From Tessaracoccus sp. MC1679 (GTDB lineage: Bacteria; Actinomycetota; Actinomycetes; Propionibacteriales; Propionibacteriaceae): a stretch of 64,000 nucleotides of DNA. Below are positions 54,865 to 63,618 of this stretch, in pieces. The translations under genes and the position numbers were made by a program. Positions within the stretch are counted from its first letter, which is position 1. Each line of letters starts with the position of its first letter. The stretch spans positions 124,001 to 188,000 of the forward strand of contig NZ_JACJGB010000002.1 in assembly GCF_014164775.1 (NCBI RefSeq), given 5' to 3'. The notes beneath the pieces are model-generated. The model saw nothing but the letters and a program-made list of their open reading frames with translations. It made no database searches and was not told the DNA's origin.

Positions 54865-56271
54865 TCAGCGGTCCAGGTAGATGGGGTGGTGCGAGTCCAC
54901 CAGACCCAGCAGCGCGTTCTCAACCACCTCGGGCAGCGCAGGATGGATCCAGTACTGTCCCCGCGACATCTGGGTCACCGGTAGCCCGAAGCTCATGGCC
55001 TGGATGAGGGGCTGGAGCAGTGTCGGCGCCTGGGGGCCGAGGATGTGCGCGCCGAGGAGGTGCCAGGTGTGGGGGTCCGCAAGAAGCTTCACGAAGTGGC
55101 CCTCGTCCTCCATGGCCCAGCCGTAGGCCACGTCCGCGTATCGCTGGCGCGCCACCACGAAGGGCACGCCCCATGCCTTCAGCTGCTCCTCCGTGGCGCC
55201 CACGCTGGCGATCTGGGGGTCGCTGAACACGGCGTGCGGCACGTAGCGGTGGTCGGTCTCGACGAGGTTGTCGGGGTGCAGGAGGTTGTGCTGGACGGTG
55301 CGCATCTCGGCGTTGGCGACGTGCTTGAGCAGGTAGTCCGACGATGCGTCACCCATCGCCCAGACGCCTCGCACGTTGGTGCGCTGCTGGGCGTCGACCT
55401 GAATCTGTCCATCCGCCCTGACGTTGATGCCGGCCGCGGCCAGGTCCAGCGCGTCCGCATTGCGCACCCGCCCGACGGCCAGCAGGAGTGCGTCTGCGAA
55501 GTACTCGTACTCGACGCCGTTGCGGTCCTTGGTGATCACAGTCATGGCCCCGTGACCGGCGGCCTCCAGGGAGCTGAGCTGCTGGTTGAGGCGCACATGC
55601 ACCCGCCGCGACAGCTGGGCGGCGAAGTGTTCCGCCACTTCCCTGTCGTGATGGCGCAGCAGGACGTCCGAGCGGTTGATGAGGGTGACGTCTGTGCCGA
55701 GCGCTGAGAAGATGTGCGCGAATTCTGCCGCGATGTAGCCGCCGCCCACGATCACGAGGCGACGTGGCCGTTCGTCGATCCGCATGATGGTGTCCGACGT
55801 GTGGACCAGCCCCGCGACGTCATCGAGGCCAGGCACGTCGACGGTTCGCGGTCGTGATCCGGTGGCGATGACGATGTGGTCCGCGCTGATCCGGTCCTCT
55901 CCCACCTGCAGGGTCTGCGGTCCGACGAACCGGGCCTCGCCGTGGAAGACCGTGACGTTGCCGGAGCGCTCACGCCACTGCAGCCCACCGGCCGAGATGG
56001 GGTCGATGCGCCCGAAGATGCGGTCGCGGATGGCCTTCCAATCCGAGCCGCGGTACTGGAGATCGACGCCGAGGCGCCGTGCGTCGGAGGGCGCGGCGGC
56101 GTGGTCCGCCGGCAGCACGAACATCTTGGTGGGGATGCAGCCGCGATTCAGGCAGGTGCCTCCAAAAGTCTCGTCACGCTCGATCAATGCCACGTTCCAG
56201 GTGGCGAAGCGCTCGTCGATCAGCGAGTTCCCTGAGCCTGAACCGATGACCACCAGATCAAAATGCTGCAT
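54865..56271 (-). CDS. mtr: Mycothione reductase
   Basis: 468 residues, flavoprotein disulfide reductase. NADPH-dependent reduction of mycothiol disulfide. Seen: FAD site DLVVIGSGSGNSLIDERF, redox pair in GGTCLNRGCIPTKM, NADPH site VIVGGGYIAAEFAHIF, and the C-terminal catalytic His in IHPALPEVVENALLG. The DLVVIGSGSGNS start is specific to Mtr rather than to lipoamide dehydrogenase. Upstream of the GH3 gene; divergent from an SDR gene with 89 bp between. Confidence 0.93.
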   Translation of the reverse strand: MQHFDLVVIGSGSGNSLIDERFATWNVALIERDETFGGTCLNRGCIPTKMFVLPADHAAAPSDARRLGVDLQYRGSDWKAIRDRIFGRIDPISAGGLQWRERSGNVTVFHGEARFVGPQTLQVGEDRISADHIVIATGSRPRTVDVPGLDDVAGLVHTSDTIMRIDERPRRLVIVGGGYIAAEFAHIFSALGTDVTLINRSDVLLRHHDREVAEHFAAQLSRRVHVRLNQQLSSLEAAGHGAMTVITKDRNGVEYEYFADALLLAVGRVRNADALDLAAAGINVRADGQIQVDAQQRTNVRGVWAMGDASSDYLLKHVANAEMRTVQHNLLHPDNLVETDHRYVPHAVFSDPQIASVGATEEQLKAWGVPFVVARQRYADVAYGWAMEDEGHFVKLLADPHTWHLLGAHILGPQAPTLLQPLIQAMSFGLPVTQMSRGQYWIHPALPEVVENALLGLVDSHHPIYLDR

Positions 56272-56360
56272 GGCGCCATTGTTCCATGGACGGGCCGTGG
56301 AGCAGTGGGTGCCGCCGCGCGCCGGGGTGGGGGTCGATCCCGGCCCGTAAGCTGGGGGCC

Positions 56361-57122
56361 ATGAGCAGATCCTGGGCAGTGGTCACCGGTGCGTCGAGCG
56401 GTCTCGGGGTGGGGTACGCCGAGAGGTTGGCGGCCGAAGGCAACAACGTCCTTCTGGTGGCACGCCGACGTGACCTGCTCGAATCCGTGGCCTCCTCCAT
56501 CCGGGCCACTTCGGGGGTGGCGGCGGAGATCTGGCCGGCGGATCTGACGGATCGGGATGAGCGCGCCAAGCTCGCGGCGCGGATGGCAGAGCTGGACGTG
56601 AGCCATCTGGTCAACAACGCAGGCTTCGGGACCATGGGCCACTTCAAGGACGCCTCCCCGGATCGGGTCAGCGACGAGATGGAACTCAACATGGTGGCTC
56701 TGACTGAGCTGACCAGGTCCGTTCTCCCCCACATGGTGGCGCGCGGCGCCGGGGCGATCATCAATGTGGCCTCCACCGCGGCCTTCCAGCCCATCCCCAC
56801 CATGGCTGTGTACGCCGCCTCGAAGGCCTATGTGATGCGGTTCACGATCGCGCTCTGGGAGGAGCTGTACTCGACGGGGGTCCGCGCCATCGTGATCTGC
56901 CCCGGCCCCACGGACACCGAGTTCTTCGCCAACGCCGGCGACGACGGGGTCATGCGGCGTCGCCGGACCATCTCCCAGGTGGTGGAGACCACCTTTGCTG
57001 GGTTGCGTGCGCATCGGCCTTTGGTGGTCGACGGGCCACAGAACGCGGCGATGGCGTTGGCCACCCGTCTGGTCCCGGTGCATCTCCAGGCGCGGTTCGC
57101 GCGGATGGTGGCCACCAGCTGA
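56361..57122 (+). CDS. Short-chain dehydrogenase/reductase
   Basis: 253 residues. Classical SDR: cofactor loop VVTGASSGLGVGYAERLA with ARRRDLL after strand 2 (favours NADP), LVNNAGFGTMG, catalytic Ser in INVASTAAFQP and YxxxK in YAASKAYVM. Similar to the DltE/YbbO-like subgroup; substrate unknown. ATG 56361. No partner gene; followed by repeat copy 5. Confidence 0.88.
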   Translation: MSRSWAVVTGASSGLGVGYAERLAAEGNNVLLVARRRDLLESVASSIRATSGVAAEIWPADLTDRDERAKLAARMAELDVSHLVNNAGFGTMGHFKDASPDRVSDEMELNMVALTELTRSVLPHMVARGAGAIINVASTAAFQPIPTMAVYAASKAYVMRFTIALWEELYSTGVRAIVICPGPTDTEFFANAGDDGVMRRRRTISQVVETTFAGLRAHRPLVVDGPQNAAMALATRLVPVHLQARFARMVATS

Positions 57123-57192
57123 ACGGCTGGTCATCGGTGAGCCCCACCTGGGGGCTGCCTGTCCGAGCCAAGTGATCCCGTCGAGACAGCAA

Positions 57193-57446
57193 GGGTGGGG
57201 GACGGCAGGGCGGCACTGCGCAGCGGTGCCCAACCCGACGACCACCCAACCGGCATCCCGCCCAAGCAGACCCGGCCCCAACGCCGCCCTGCCGGCCCGC
57301 ACCCGGGACAAGGCAACGCCACATGAGGACCGAGTGCGGGGAGACGGGAGGCGATGCCCGGGCGGCCTCACCACCCGACCACCGACCCGGCTGACCGGAA
57401 CATCGAGACCATGGACAACGGCCGCCCGGGCATCGACTCCCGGCTC
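57193..57446 (+). repeat. Structured convergent-junction repeat, copy 5
   Basis: Stem A GGCAGGGCGGC/GCCGCCCTGCC (57204-57214 with 57283-57293), 68-nt loop. Stem B 57341-57367 with 57420-57446, 52-nt loop, two mismatches in 27. Nearly identical to copy 3 and both are followed by the same tail (CAAGAACTGCGTCAAGGTGG) and the same tandem units, so one of the two junctions was copied recently. Between the convergent SDR and sigma-GerMN genes. Confidence 0.87.
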
Positions 57447-57506
57447 ACCGCACCCGACCACAAGAACTGCGTCAAGGTGGCAGTCACGACCCTTCGAGAC
57501 GGTCCA

Positions 57507-57707
57507 CGCCGCTCCGCGGGCGGCCCTCCTCAGGGAGCGAAAGGGGACGGTCCTCGCCGCTCCGCGGGCGGCCCTCCTCAGGGAGCGAAACAGACAGGGC
57601 ACGCCGCTCCGCGGGCGGCCCTCCTCAGGGAGCGAAACAGACGGTCCACGCCGCTCCGCGGGCGGCCCCCCTCAGGGAGCGAAGGGACGGGCGGCCCTCC
57701 TCAGGGG
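57507..57707 (+). repeat. 47-48 bp palindromic tandem array, four units and a part
   Basis: Units beginning CGCCGCTCCGCGGGCGGCCC start at 57507, 57555, 57602 and 57649 and end in CTCAGGGAGCGAA; a truncated fifth lies at 57689-57707. CGCTCC and GGAGCG within each unit form a small hairpin. Separators of 10-14 bp are partly alike (ACGGTCC, ACAGACAG). It is not CRISPR: the separators are too short and not unique. Nothing else is seen in 57123-57726. Confidence 0.85.
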
Positions 57708-57726
57708 ACGATGGGCTCGGGCCGCG

Positions 57727-59181
57727 CTAGCGAACGCGGATGGACTTGTTCTCCGAGGAAACCGTCGGAGGGGTACCGCCCCGCACGCTGGCGCTCAGAT
57801 CGTAGTCGCCCGGCTGCAGCTGAAGGCTGACCGACCACACCCGCCAGCCGTCGGAGTTCACGCCGGTCGAGGTCTGAGCGGAGGTCTCGGCCACGACCCG
57901 GTCGGTGTCGATGTCCGTGATGCGGACCACCGGGACTCCCCAGCCGGGCTTGACGGTGCCGACGATCACCACCGGTCCGGGCGCGAGCCGGGCGGCGTTC
58001 TTCGGTGAGGTGATCCACAGCGACGGCATCGGGCCGAGTCCCGTGCGGGTGAAGCCGGCCTCGCTGATGAGCTCGGCGGGGGGCGGTCCGCCGTCAGAGA
58101 GGAACTGGACCCTCAGCTCGGGGTCCCCCATGATCTCCGAGGCCGTGTACACGACCTGGTTGCGGGCCCTGGCCGTGAGTTCCGGGGAGGTCAGGTCCGC
58201 GAACGCATCGCCGGAGAGATCCACGATGAGCGTCTCCCCGGACATCTCGGTGCCGATGAGCTGGCCGGGACCCCAGGCGGACTCGTAGTCGGGATCGAGC
58301 GGCGCGAGGGTCAGGAGCGCCGTGAGCGCACCCTCCACCAGGTTGGGGCTGGCTGGAAGATCCCGGAGCTCCTGGAACAGCTTCCCGTCCTGGCGGTCCA
58401 CGTAGTAGAGCGGAACGCCGCGGACCTGCGCCGGCAGCGACGCGGCGGCCGCCGCCGTCGGGGACACTGTGGGGGCCGGGGAGCCGGCCTCGGTGGTGGC
58501 TGCGGTGGGGCGCGTCAGCGCCGCCAGCCCCAGGCCCGACAGCACGGCCACCATCGTGATCAGCGCCACCACCTTCGGGCCGAGGCCCGAGGTGCGCAGC
58601 GAGGTCAGGTTCAGCAGCTCACCCTCGAGGGTGTCGGTTCCGGGCGCCTGGACGAGGCGGGCGGCTGACCGGAGTGCGGCCGTGACCTCCTGGGACAGCG
58701 ACTCGAGCACTCCGGGGAAGGTTCCCGGCGCAGGGTCGCCCACGCGGGCCCGCAGCGTCTCCAAAGCCACCTCAAGCCGCTGGTTGCACCCATTCACCGA
58801 CATCCGCATGATTCCGGCCAGCTCGGGGCCGAAGACGGACAGGTAGTGGCTGACGATGAGGAGCTCGGCCATCCGCGGGGGCATCGCCGAGATGGCGCGG
58901 AGGACCTCCTGTTGCCTGGCCTCCGCGACGTCTGGAAGCTGGATGGGCGCCTGCGCGGGCCGGACGGCGTGGGCAAGGTGGACCACGTGCTCGTGCAGGA
59001 ACTCGACGCGCTCCACCGGATCGATGAGCCGGTGACCCCGCCGGTGGAGGGCCAGCAGAGCACTGCGCACGATCCGCCCGGACTGTTCTTCGGCGTCGAG
59101 GAGCACGACGAGACGGTGCAGGGTGGCCCCCTGCTCCTCGTACACCCGGACGAGCCAGTCCAGGTCCTCCTCAGACGCCAC
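57727..59181 (-). CDS. Sigma-like domain / TM / GerMN / Gmad2 protein
   Basis: 484 residues from GTG 59181. Residues 1-145 are all helical and resemble ECF sigma regions 2 and 4 (PPRMAELLIVSHYLSVFGPE then LAGIMRMSVNGCNQRLEVAL, like the region 4 helix-turn-helix). One membrane helix lies at about 203-223. Outside, after an Ala/Pro/Thr linker, are a GerMN domain (about 255-375; ESAWGPGQLIGTEM, TLIVDLSGDAFADL) and a Gmad2 immunoglobulin-like domain (about 385-484; GPVVIVGTVKPGWGVP). A cytoplasmic transcription-factor-like part joined to an outside sensor suggests signalling, which is inference. It follows ccsB by 3 bp. Confidence 0.72.
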   Translation of the reverse strand: MASEEDLDWLVRVYEEQGATLHRLVVLLDAEEQSGRIVRSALLALHRRGHRLIDPVERVEFLHEHVVHLAHAVRPAQAPIQLPDVAEARQQEVLRAISAMPPRMAELLIVSHYLSVFGPELAGIMRMSVNGCNQRLEVALETLRARVGDPAPGTFPGVLESLSQEVTAALRSAARLVQAPGTDTLEGELLNLTSLRTSGLGPKVVALITMVAVLSGLGLAALTRPTAATTEAGSPAPTVSPTAAAAASLPAQVRGVPLYYVDRQDGKLFQELRDLPASPNLVEGALTALLTLAPLDPDYESAWGPGQLIGTEMSGETLIVDLSGDAFADLTSPELTARARNQVVYTASEIMGDPELRVQFLSDGGPPPAELISEAGFTRTGLGPMPSLWITSPKNAARLAPGPVVIVGTVKPGWGVPVVRITDIDTDRVVAETSAQTSTGVNSDGWRVWSVSLQLQPGDYDLSASVRGGTPPTVSSENKSIRVR

Positions 59182-59184
59182 GGC

Positions 59185-60096
59185 TCAGATGCCCGCGTAC
59201 GAGTGGAGGCCACTGAACAGGAGGTTGACCCCGATGAAGTTGAACCAGAAGGTGACCAGCCCGAGGAGCGCGATGATGGCGACGGGGCGGCCTCGCCACC
59301 CGGCCGTCGCGCGCGCATGCAGGTAGGCGACGTAGACGATCCAGGTGATGAAGGACCACGTCTCCTTGGGGTCCCAGTTCCAGAACCGTCCCCACGCGTA
59401 CTGCGCCCAGATGGCGCCCGCGGCGATGGTGAACGTCCACAACGGCACGGCGAAGGCGTGCAGTCGGTAGGAGATCAGGTCCAGCTTCTGGGCGGTGGGC
59501 ACCTTGGCGAGGTAGCCGTTGATCACGGTCCCCCGGGCGGCGGCCCGCCGCTCCGCTGCGTCTCGGACGAGGAAGAGAGCGGACGCGACGGCTCCCACGT
59601 TGAACGCCGCGCCGGAGATGGCTGCAGCCACGATGTGGATGACGAACCACACGCTGTGCAGCGCGGGCACCAGCGGCGACACCTCGACGTAGAACTGGGT
59701 CACGGCCAGGCCGAGGCCGACCGTGAAGAGCAGGGTGAGCCCGAGCCCGAGCCAGCGCATGCCGAAACGGGCGACGCAGAACAGGTAGATGATCACCGCG
59801 AACGCGAGGGCGGAGGTGACGAACTCGTACATGTTGCCCCACGGTGGGCGCTCCGCGGCGACACCGCGCAGGACCACCGCGCCCACGTGCAGCAGGGCTG
59901 AGATCACTGTGGCTGCTACCGCCAACCGCCCCCACAGGTCCACCCTCGTGCGTTGGGTGTCCTCAGAACCATCGGCTGGCCTGGCGGGTGCGAGCCCTCG
60001 GGCCGACGCCCACTCCAGCGCATGGAGGGCGAAGGCGAGGAGGTACCCGACGGCCGCGTAGACCATCGCGGTGTAGGACCATTCGGACAACGTCAC
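59185..60096 (-). CDS. ccsB: Cytochrome c biogenesis protein CcsB (ResC)
   Basis: 303 residues, eight hydrophobic helices. Carries heme across the membrane with ResB and attaches it to apocytochrome c. The heme-handling WxWD motif is in WGRFWNWDPKETWSFITW, with conserved His residues in FVIHIVAAAIS and near the C-terminus. GTG 60096 overlaps the resB stop (GTGA). Part of the tlpA-ccdA-resB-ccsB block. Confidence 0.95.
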   Translation of the reverse strand: MTLSEWSYTAMVYAAVGYLLAFALHALEWASARGLAPARPADGSEDTQRTRVDLWGRLAVAATVISALLHVGAVVLRGVAAERPPWGNMYEFVTSALAFAVIIYLFCVARFGMRWLGLGLTLLFTVGLGLAVTQFYVEVSPLVPALHSVWFVIHIVAAAISGAAFNVGAVASALFLVRDAAERRAAARGTVINGYLAKVPTAQKLDLISYRLHAFAVPLWTFTIAAGAIWAQYAWGRFWNWDPKETWSFITWIVYVAYLHARATAGWRGRPVAIIALLGLVTFWFNFIGVNLLFSGLHSYAGI

Positions 60097-61655
60097 GTCT
60101 CGGGTCCCTCCTTCATCTGCTGGCTGGGCGCGCCCCCATTGTGCACACGATCTGTCACGGAGGCCAACACGCCGGCCACCTCGTCGTCGAGTCCGCTGGC
60201 CGCGTCCGCGCGGTCCAGGCCACCTGCGAGCGCCTCGCCGTCGACGATTCTGACGAACAGGCGACGGGGCCGGACGATGAGCGACACCGACAGGCCTGCC
60301 ACCCCCACGATCAGCGAGATGAGCGTCATGGTGTTGCCTGGTGTCTGGCTGACCTGCAGCTTCACCCAGCGGTCCCAGCCGTCGAAACTGATGGATCCCA
60401 GCCCCTCCGGCAGCGCGAATCCGGCGCCCGGCAGCATCCTGGCCCGCAGCACCTCTCCGTCGTCTCCCTGCACGGGGGCGAGGCCGGTGGTGGTCAATGT
60501 GTAGACGCTCTCGGGAACACCGGTCTCCTCCGCGGGGGGCCCGGACCAGGCGTTGAGGTAGACCTCCGGGCTGAGCGCGTCGGGGAAGACCGAGTGGGGG
60601 CCGGTCTCGTCCAGCACGGCCGTCGGGAAGAAGAAGGCCTCGAACGCCAACCGCTGAGGGCGGGCGTCGGGCACCTTGATTACGCCCACCGACGCGAAGT
60701 TGCCGTCCTGGGGCAGGAAGACCACCGGGCCGCTGAAGGCCACGTCCCCGTTGCCGTCGGTGACCGTGAAGGCGGGTGCGTAGCCGTGTCCGATCAGGTT
60801 GACCTGCGTCCCACCGCTGGTGATGAGCGGCTCGTTGACTGTCAGCAGCGCGTCGCGGGCGCCGGAGGAATCCTCCAGCACCACGTCCGCGTCGAACTGA
60901 CGGGCCGCCCCCCGCTGCACCTCACCGGTCTCGAAGGCGACGCGGAACTGCTCGATGCCGACCGAGAAGGGCTCCAGCCCGTCGGTGTCCACCAGGGAGC
61001 CGGAGGTGAAGTCGTCGTACTGGGTGATGACGTTGGCGAAGGCGCGGCCTTCGACCACGACGACGGTGCCGTGGAATCCCCACAGGTTGGACCAGGCCAT
61101 GCCGATCAGCATCGCCACCAGGGATATGTGGAAGATGAGGTTGCCGGCCTCGCGGATGTAGCCGCGTTCGGCCGACAGCCCGTCATCGAAGCGCCGGACC
61201 CGGTACCGCTTGGACCGCAACCACTGTTCCCCGGCGTCGAGCGCCTGAGCGGTGGGTGCCTCGAGGGTGCCACGGCCGGTGGCGGGAAGCCTCTCGATCC
61301 GCGCGGGCAGCGACGGCGGCGGCTTGCGCACAGCGTCCAGGTACTTGCTGATCCGCGGGAGGATGCACCCGATCAGCGAGACGAAGAGAAGCAGATAGAC
61401 GGCTGAGAAGGCAGGCGAGGTGTAGACGTCGTAGAACCCCAATGGCTCGAAGATCGAGTCCCAGAACGGGTTGGCGCGCTTGAAGTCCAGCACTGAGATG
61501 GGGGAGGCGCTCTGTTGGGGGATCATGGAGCCCGGGATGGCGGCCAGGGCCAGCAGGAAGAGCATCATGAGGGCGGTCCGCATCGAGGTCAACTGCCCCC
61601 AAGCCCACCTCACCAGCTCCACCGGGCCCAGCGCCTTGCGCGACCCCTCAGTCAC
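60093..61655 (-). CDS. resB: Cytochrome c biogenesis protein ResB
   Basis: 520 residues. The GTG 61655 start overlaps the ccdA stop (GTGA); ATG 61682 would overlap ccdA by 31 bases. Three membrane helices near the N-terminus (LTSMRTALMMLFLLALAAIP, AVYLLLFVSLIGCILPRI and NLIFHISLVAMLIGMAWSNL), a large outside domain, and a fourth helix near the C-terminus. Works with CcsB in system II cytochrome c maturation. Confidence 0.93.
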   Translation of the reverse strand: MTEGSRKALGPVELVRWAWGQLTSMRTALMMLFLLALAAIPGSMIPQQSASPISVLDFKRANPFWDSIFEPLGFYDVYTSPAFSAVYLLLFVSLIGCILPRISKYLDAVRKPPPSLPARIERLPATGRGTLEAPTAQALDAGEQWLRSKRYRVRRFDDGLSAERGYIREAGNLIFHISLVAMLIGMAWSNLWGFHGTVVVVEGRAFANVITQYDDFTSGSLVDTDGLEPFSVGIEQFRVAFETGEVQRGAARQFDADVVLEDSSGARDALLTVNEPLITSGGTQVNLIGHGYAPAFTVTDGNGDVAFSGPVVFLPQDGNFASVGVIKVPDARPQRLAFEAFFFPTAVLDETGPHSVFPDALSPEVYLNAWSGPPAEETGVPESVYTLTTTGLAPVQGDDGEVLRARMLPGAGFALPEGLGSISFDGWDRWVKLQVSQTPGNTMTLISLIVGVAGLSVSLIVRPRRLFVRIVDGEALAGGLDRADAASGLDDEVAGVLASVTDRVHNGGAPSQQMKEGPET

Positions 61656-62407
61656 AGGATGGTTCCGAAGCTCGAAGCCCATTGGCGCAGCACCGCGATG
61701 AGCGCGTCCCACCAACCCACCACCATGGCGAGACCCACCACCATCATCGCGACGCCGCCCAACCGCTGCAGCAGCTGCCCGTGGCGCTTCATCCACTCGA
61801 AGCGGGGCGCCAGCGCGGTGAACGCGACGGCGAAGGCGAGGAAGGGGATGCCCAGGCCAAGCGCATATGCGAAGGCCAGGATCCCGCCTCTGGCCGCAGA
61901 CCCCTCGTTGAGGGCCAGGGTCAACACCACCGAGAGCGCGGGGCCGATGCACGGCGTCCAGCCCAACCCGAAGACCATCCCCAGGAGGGGCGATGCCCAC
62001 ACCCCGAACCTGGGCGCCACGCTCGGGCGCCATCCGCTGGGGACCGGTAGCCAGCCCGCGAACCCCGCGCCGAGCACCATGATGATCACGCCGAGCGCCA
62101 CCGTGATGGCCCTGGCGTTGGTCAGCAGGGCGGCCCCGACGCCCCCGATGAGAGCACCGGTGAGGACGAAGACAATTGAGAAACCCAGAATGAAGCCGAG
62201 TGTTCCACCCACGAGGAGCCGCTTGGATGCGGTTCCTCCCGTGATTTGGGCCGAGCCCAGGCCTGAGGCGTAGGACAGGTAGCCGGGGAGCAGCGGCAGC
62301 ACGCAGGGGGACGCGAACGACACCAGCCCGGCCAGCATCGCCACCGGGATGGCCACCAGCATGGACGACGTCAGGGCAGTCCCCGCCCAGGACTCGAGGA
62401 GGATCAC
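61652..62407 (-). CDS. ccdA: Thiol-disulfide transporter CcdA
   Basis: 251 residues, six helices. Moves reducing equivalents from cytoplasmic thioredoxin to the outside. The two catalytic cysteines are in SFASPCVLPLLPGYLS and GLGWTPCIGPALSV. Its likely client is the TlpA/ResA-type lipoprotein encoded just upstream (overlap of 4 bases), which then keeps apocytochrome cysteines reduced. Confidence 0.95.
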   Translation of the reverse strand: MILLESWAGTALTSSMLVAIPVAMLAGLVSFASPCVLPLLPGYLSYASGLGSAQITGGTASKRLLVGGTLGFILGFSIVFVLTGALIGGVGAALLTNARAITVALGVIIMVLGAGFAGWLPVPSGWRPSVAPRFGVWASPLLGMVFGLGWTPCIGPALSVVLTLALNEGSAARGGILAFAYALGLGIPFLAFAVAFTALAPRFEWMKRHGQLLQRLGGVAMMVVGLAMVVGWWDALIAVLRQWASSFGTIL

Positions 62408-62955
62408 CCGCCGGCCTCCACATCGGCGACGATACCCGTGAGCGTGGTGGCGTCCACCTCACCCAGCACCCGGGCCGCGACACGCCCCTCGGAGTCGATG
62501 ACCACGGTGCTGGGGATGGCCTTGGGAGGCAGCTGCCCGAATCCGAGCAGCAGTTCACCGTCCGGATCGAAGATGCTGGGGTAGGTGAGGCCGAAAGCCC
62601 GTTCGAAGGCCTGCGCCGGGGCCACATCGAGGTCACGGGTGTTGAGGCCGATGAAGGAGACGTCCTCGCCCAACTCCCGTGCGGCCTCCACCAGCTCGGG
62701 CGCCTCGGCCCGGCACGGGGCGCACCAGGACCCCCACACGTTGACCACGATGATCTTCCCGGTGTGGTCCGCCGTCGAGACCTCAGTCCCGTCAAGGGCC
62801 GTCCCGGCGAGTGTGGGCGCCGGTTGGCGCGCCTCTGCGGGCACGATCGTGACCGTGCCGTCGCCGCCCTCGAAGCCGACTCCGTCAGAGGATCCCTGCG
62901 CGCCACAGCCCGCCAGGAGCACGGTGGCGGCCCCTGCGACGAGGAGAAGCCTCAC
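62404..62955 (-). CDS. tlpA: TlpA/ResA-like thioredoxin lipoprotein
   Basis: 183 residues from GTG 62955, which overlaps the stop of the upstream phosphatase gene (GTGA). Lipobox LLAGC. Thioredoxin fold with WGSWCAPCRAEAPEL and cis-Pro in KAIPSTVVID. Outside, membrane-anchored; reduces apocytochrome c cysteines before heme attachment. Confidence 0.93.
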   Translation of the reverse strand: MRLLLVAGAATVLLAGCGAQGSSDGVGFEGGDGTVTIVPAEARQPAPTLAGTALDGTEVSTADHTGKIIVVNVWGSWCAPCRAEAPELVEAARELGEDVSFIGLNTRDLDVAPAQAFERAFGLTYPSIFDPDGELLLGFGQLPPKAIPSTVVIDSEGRVAARVLGEVDATTLTGIVADVEAGG

Positions 62956-63614
62956 GTGCCGACCTTGAACCGCCGACCACGCACGGCGGGCAGGAGGTGC
63001 GCGACAGGCTCGGCGTAGTCCACCGCCGTCACGACGCCGTCGCGGAGCGTGAAGCTGGTCACGGAGCACAGGGTGCACTGCCGGCGGCGCGGGTCGTGGA
63101 CCAACGGCCGGCCCTCCGCGTCGCTGCGGGCGATCCAGATGGGCAGCTGGTGGCTCACCACGAGCGCCTGCCCACCGGGGCCGGCGGCGAGGGCGGCATC
63201 GGAGATGGCGGCCCTCATCCGGGCGACGACCTGCGTGTACGGCTCGCCCCAGCTGGGCTGCAGCGGGTTGCGCATGTGCCAGAACATCCTGGGGTCCCGA
63301 AGTGCGCGGTTCCCCTTGCCGAACACCATGCCCTCGAACTTGTTGTCTGCCTCGATCACCCGCTCGTCTGTGGTGACGTCCAGCGCGGGAAAGAGTGCGG
63401 CGGTGGGAGCCATGGTCTCCTGCGCACGCTGGAGGGGCGAACAGCGCAGATGGGTCAAGGGCACGTCTCGCCAGTGTTGCGCCATCCGGGCCGCCATCCG
63501 TTGCCCGAGCTCTGAGAGCCCGAAGCCAGGGAGGCGCCCGTAGAGGACGGCGCCGGGATTCTCCACCTGTCCGTGCCGCATGACGTGCACGATCGTTGCG
63601 TCTGCCACGCCCAT
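62952..63614 (-). CDS. Histidine phosphatase family protein (phosphoglycerate mutase-like)
   Basis: 220 residues from ATG 63614. Seen: the RHG motif in VHVMRHGQVENPG, LTHLRCSPLQRAQETMAPTA and the second His in LVVSHQLPIWIAR. Broad family of phosphomonoesterases; substrate unknown. Usual neighbour of the cytochrome c maturation genes in Actinobacteria, between hemD and tlpA. The stop overlaps tlpA. Confidence 0.88.
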   Translation of the reverse strand: MGVADATIVHVMRHGQVENPGAVLYGRLPGFGLSELGQRMAARMAQHWRDVPLTHLRCSPLQRAQETMAPTAALFPALDVTTDERVIEADNKFEGMVFGKGNRALRDPRMFWHMRNPLQPSWGEPYTQVVARMRAAISDAALAAGPGGQALVVSHQLPIWIARSDAEGRPLVHDPRRRQCTLCSVTSFTLRDGVVTAVDYAEPVAHLLPAVRGRRFKVGT

Positions 63615-63618
63615 CACC

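Noticed and set aside
57507-57707. CRISPR-like tandem array
   Set aside because: The 47-48 bp period leaves only 10-14 bp between repeats, the separators resemble each other, and there are no cas genes.
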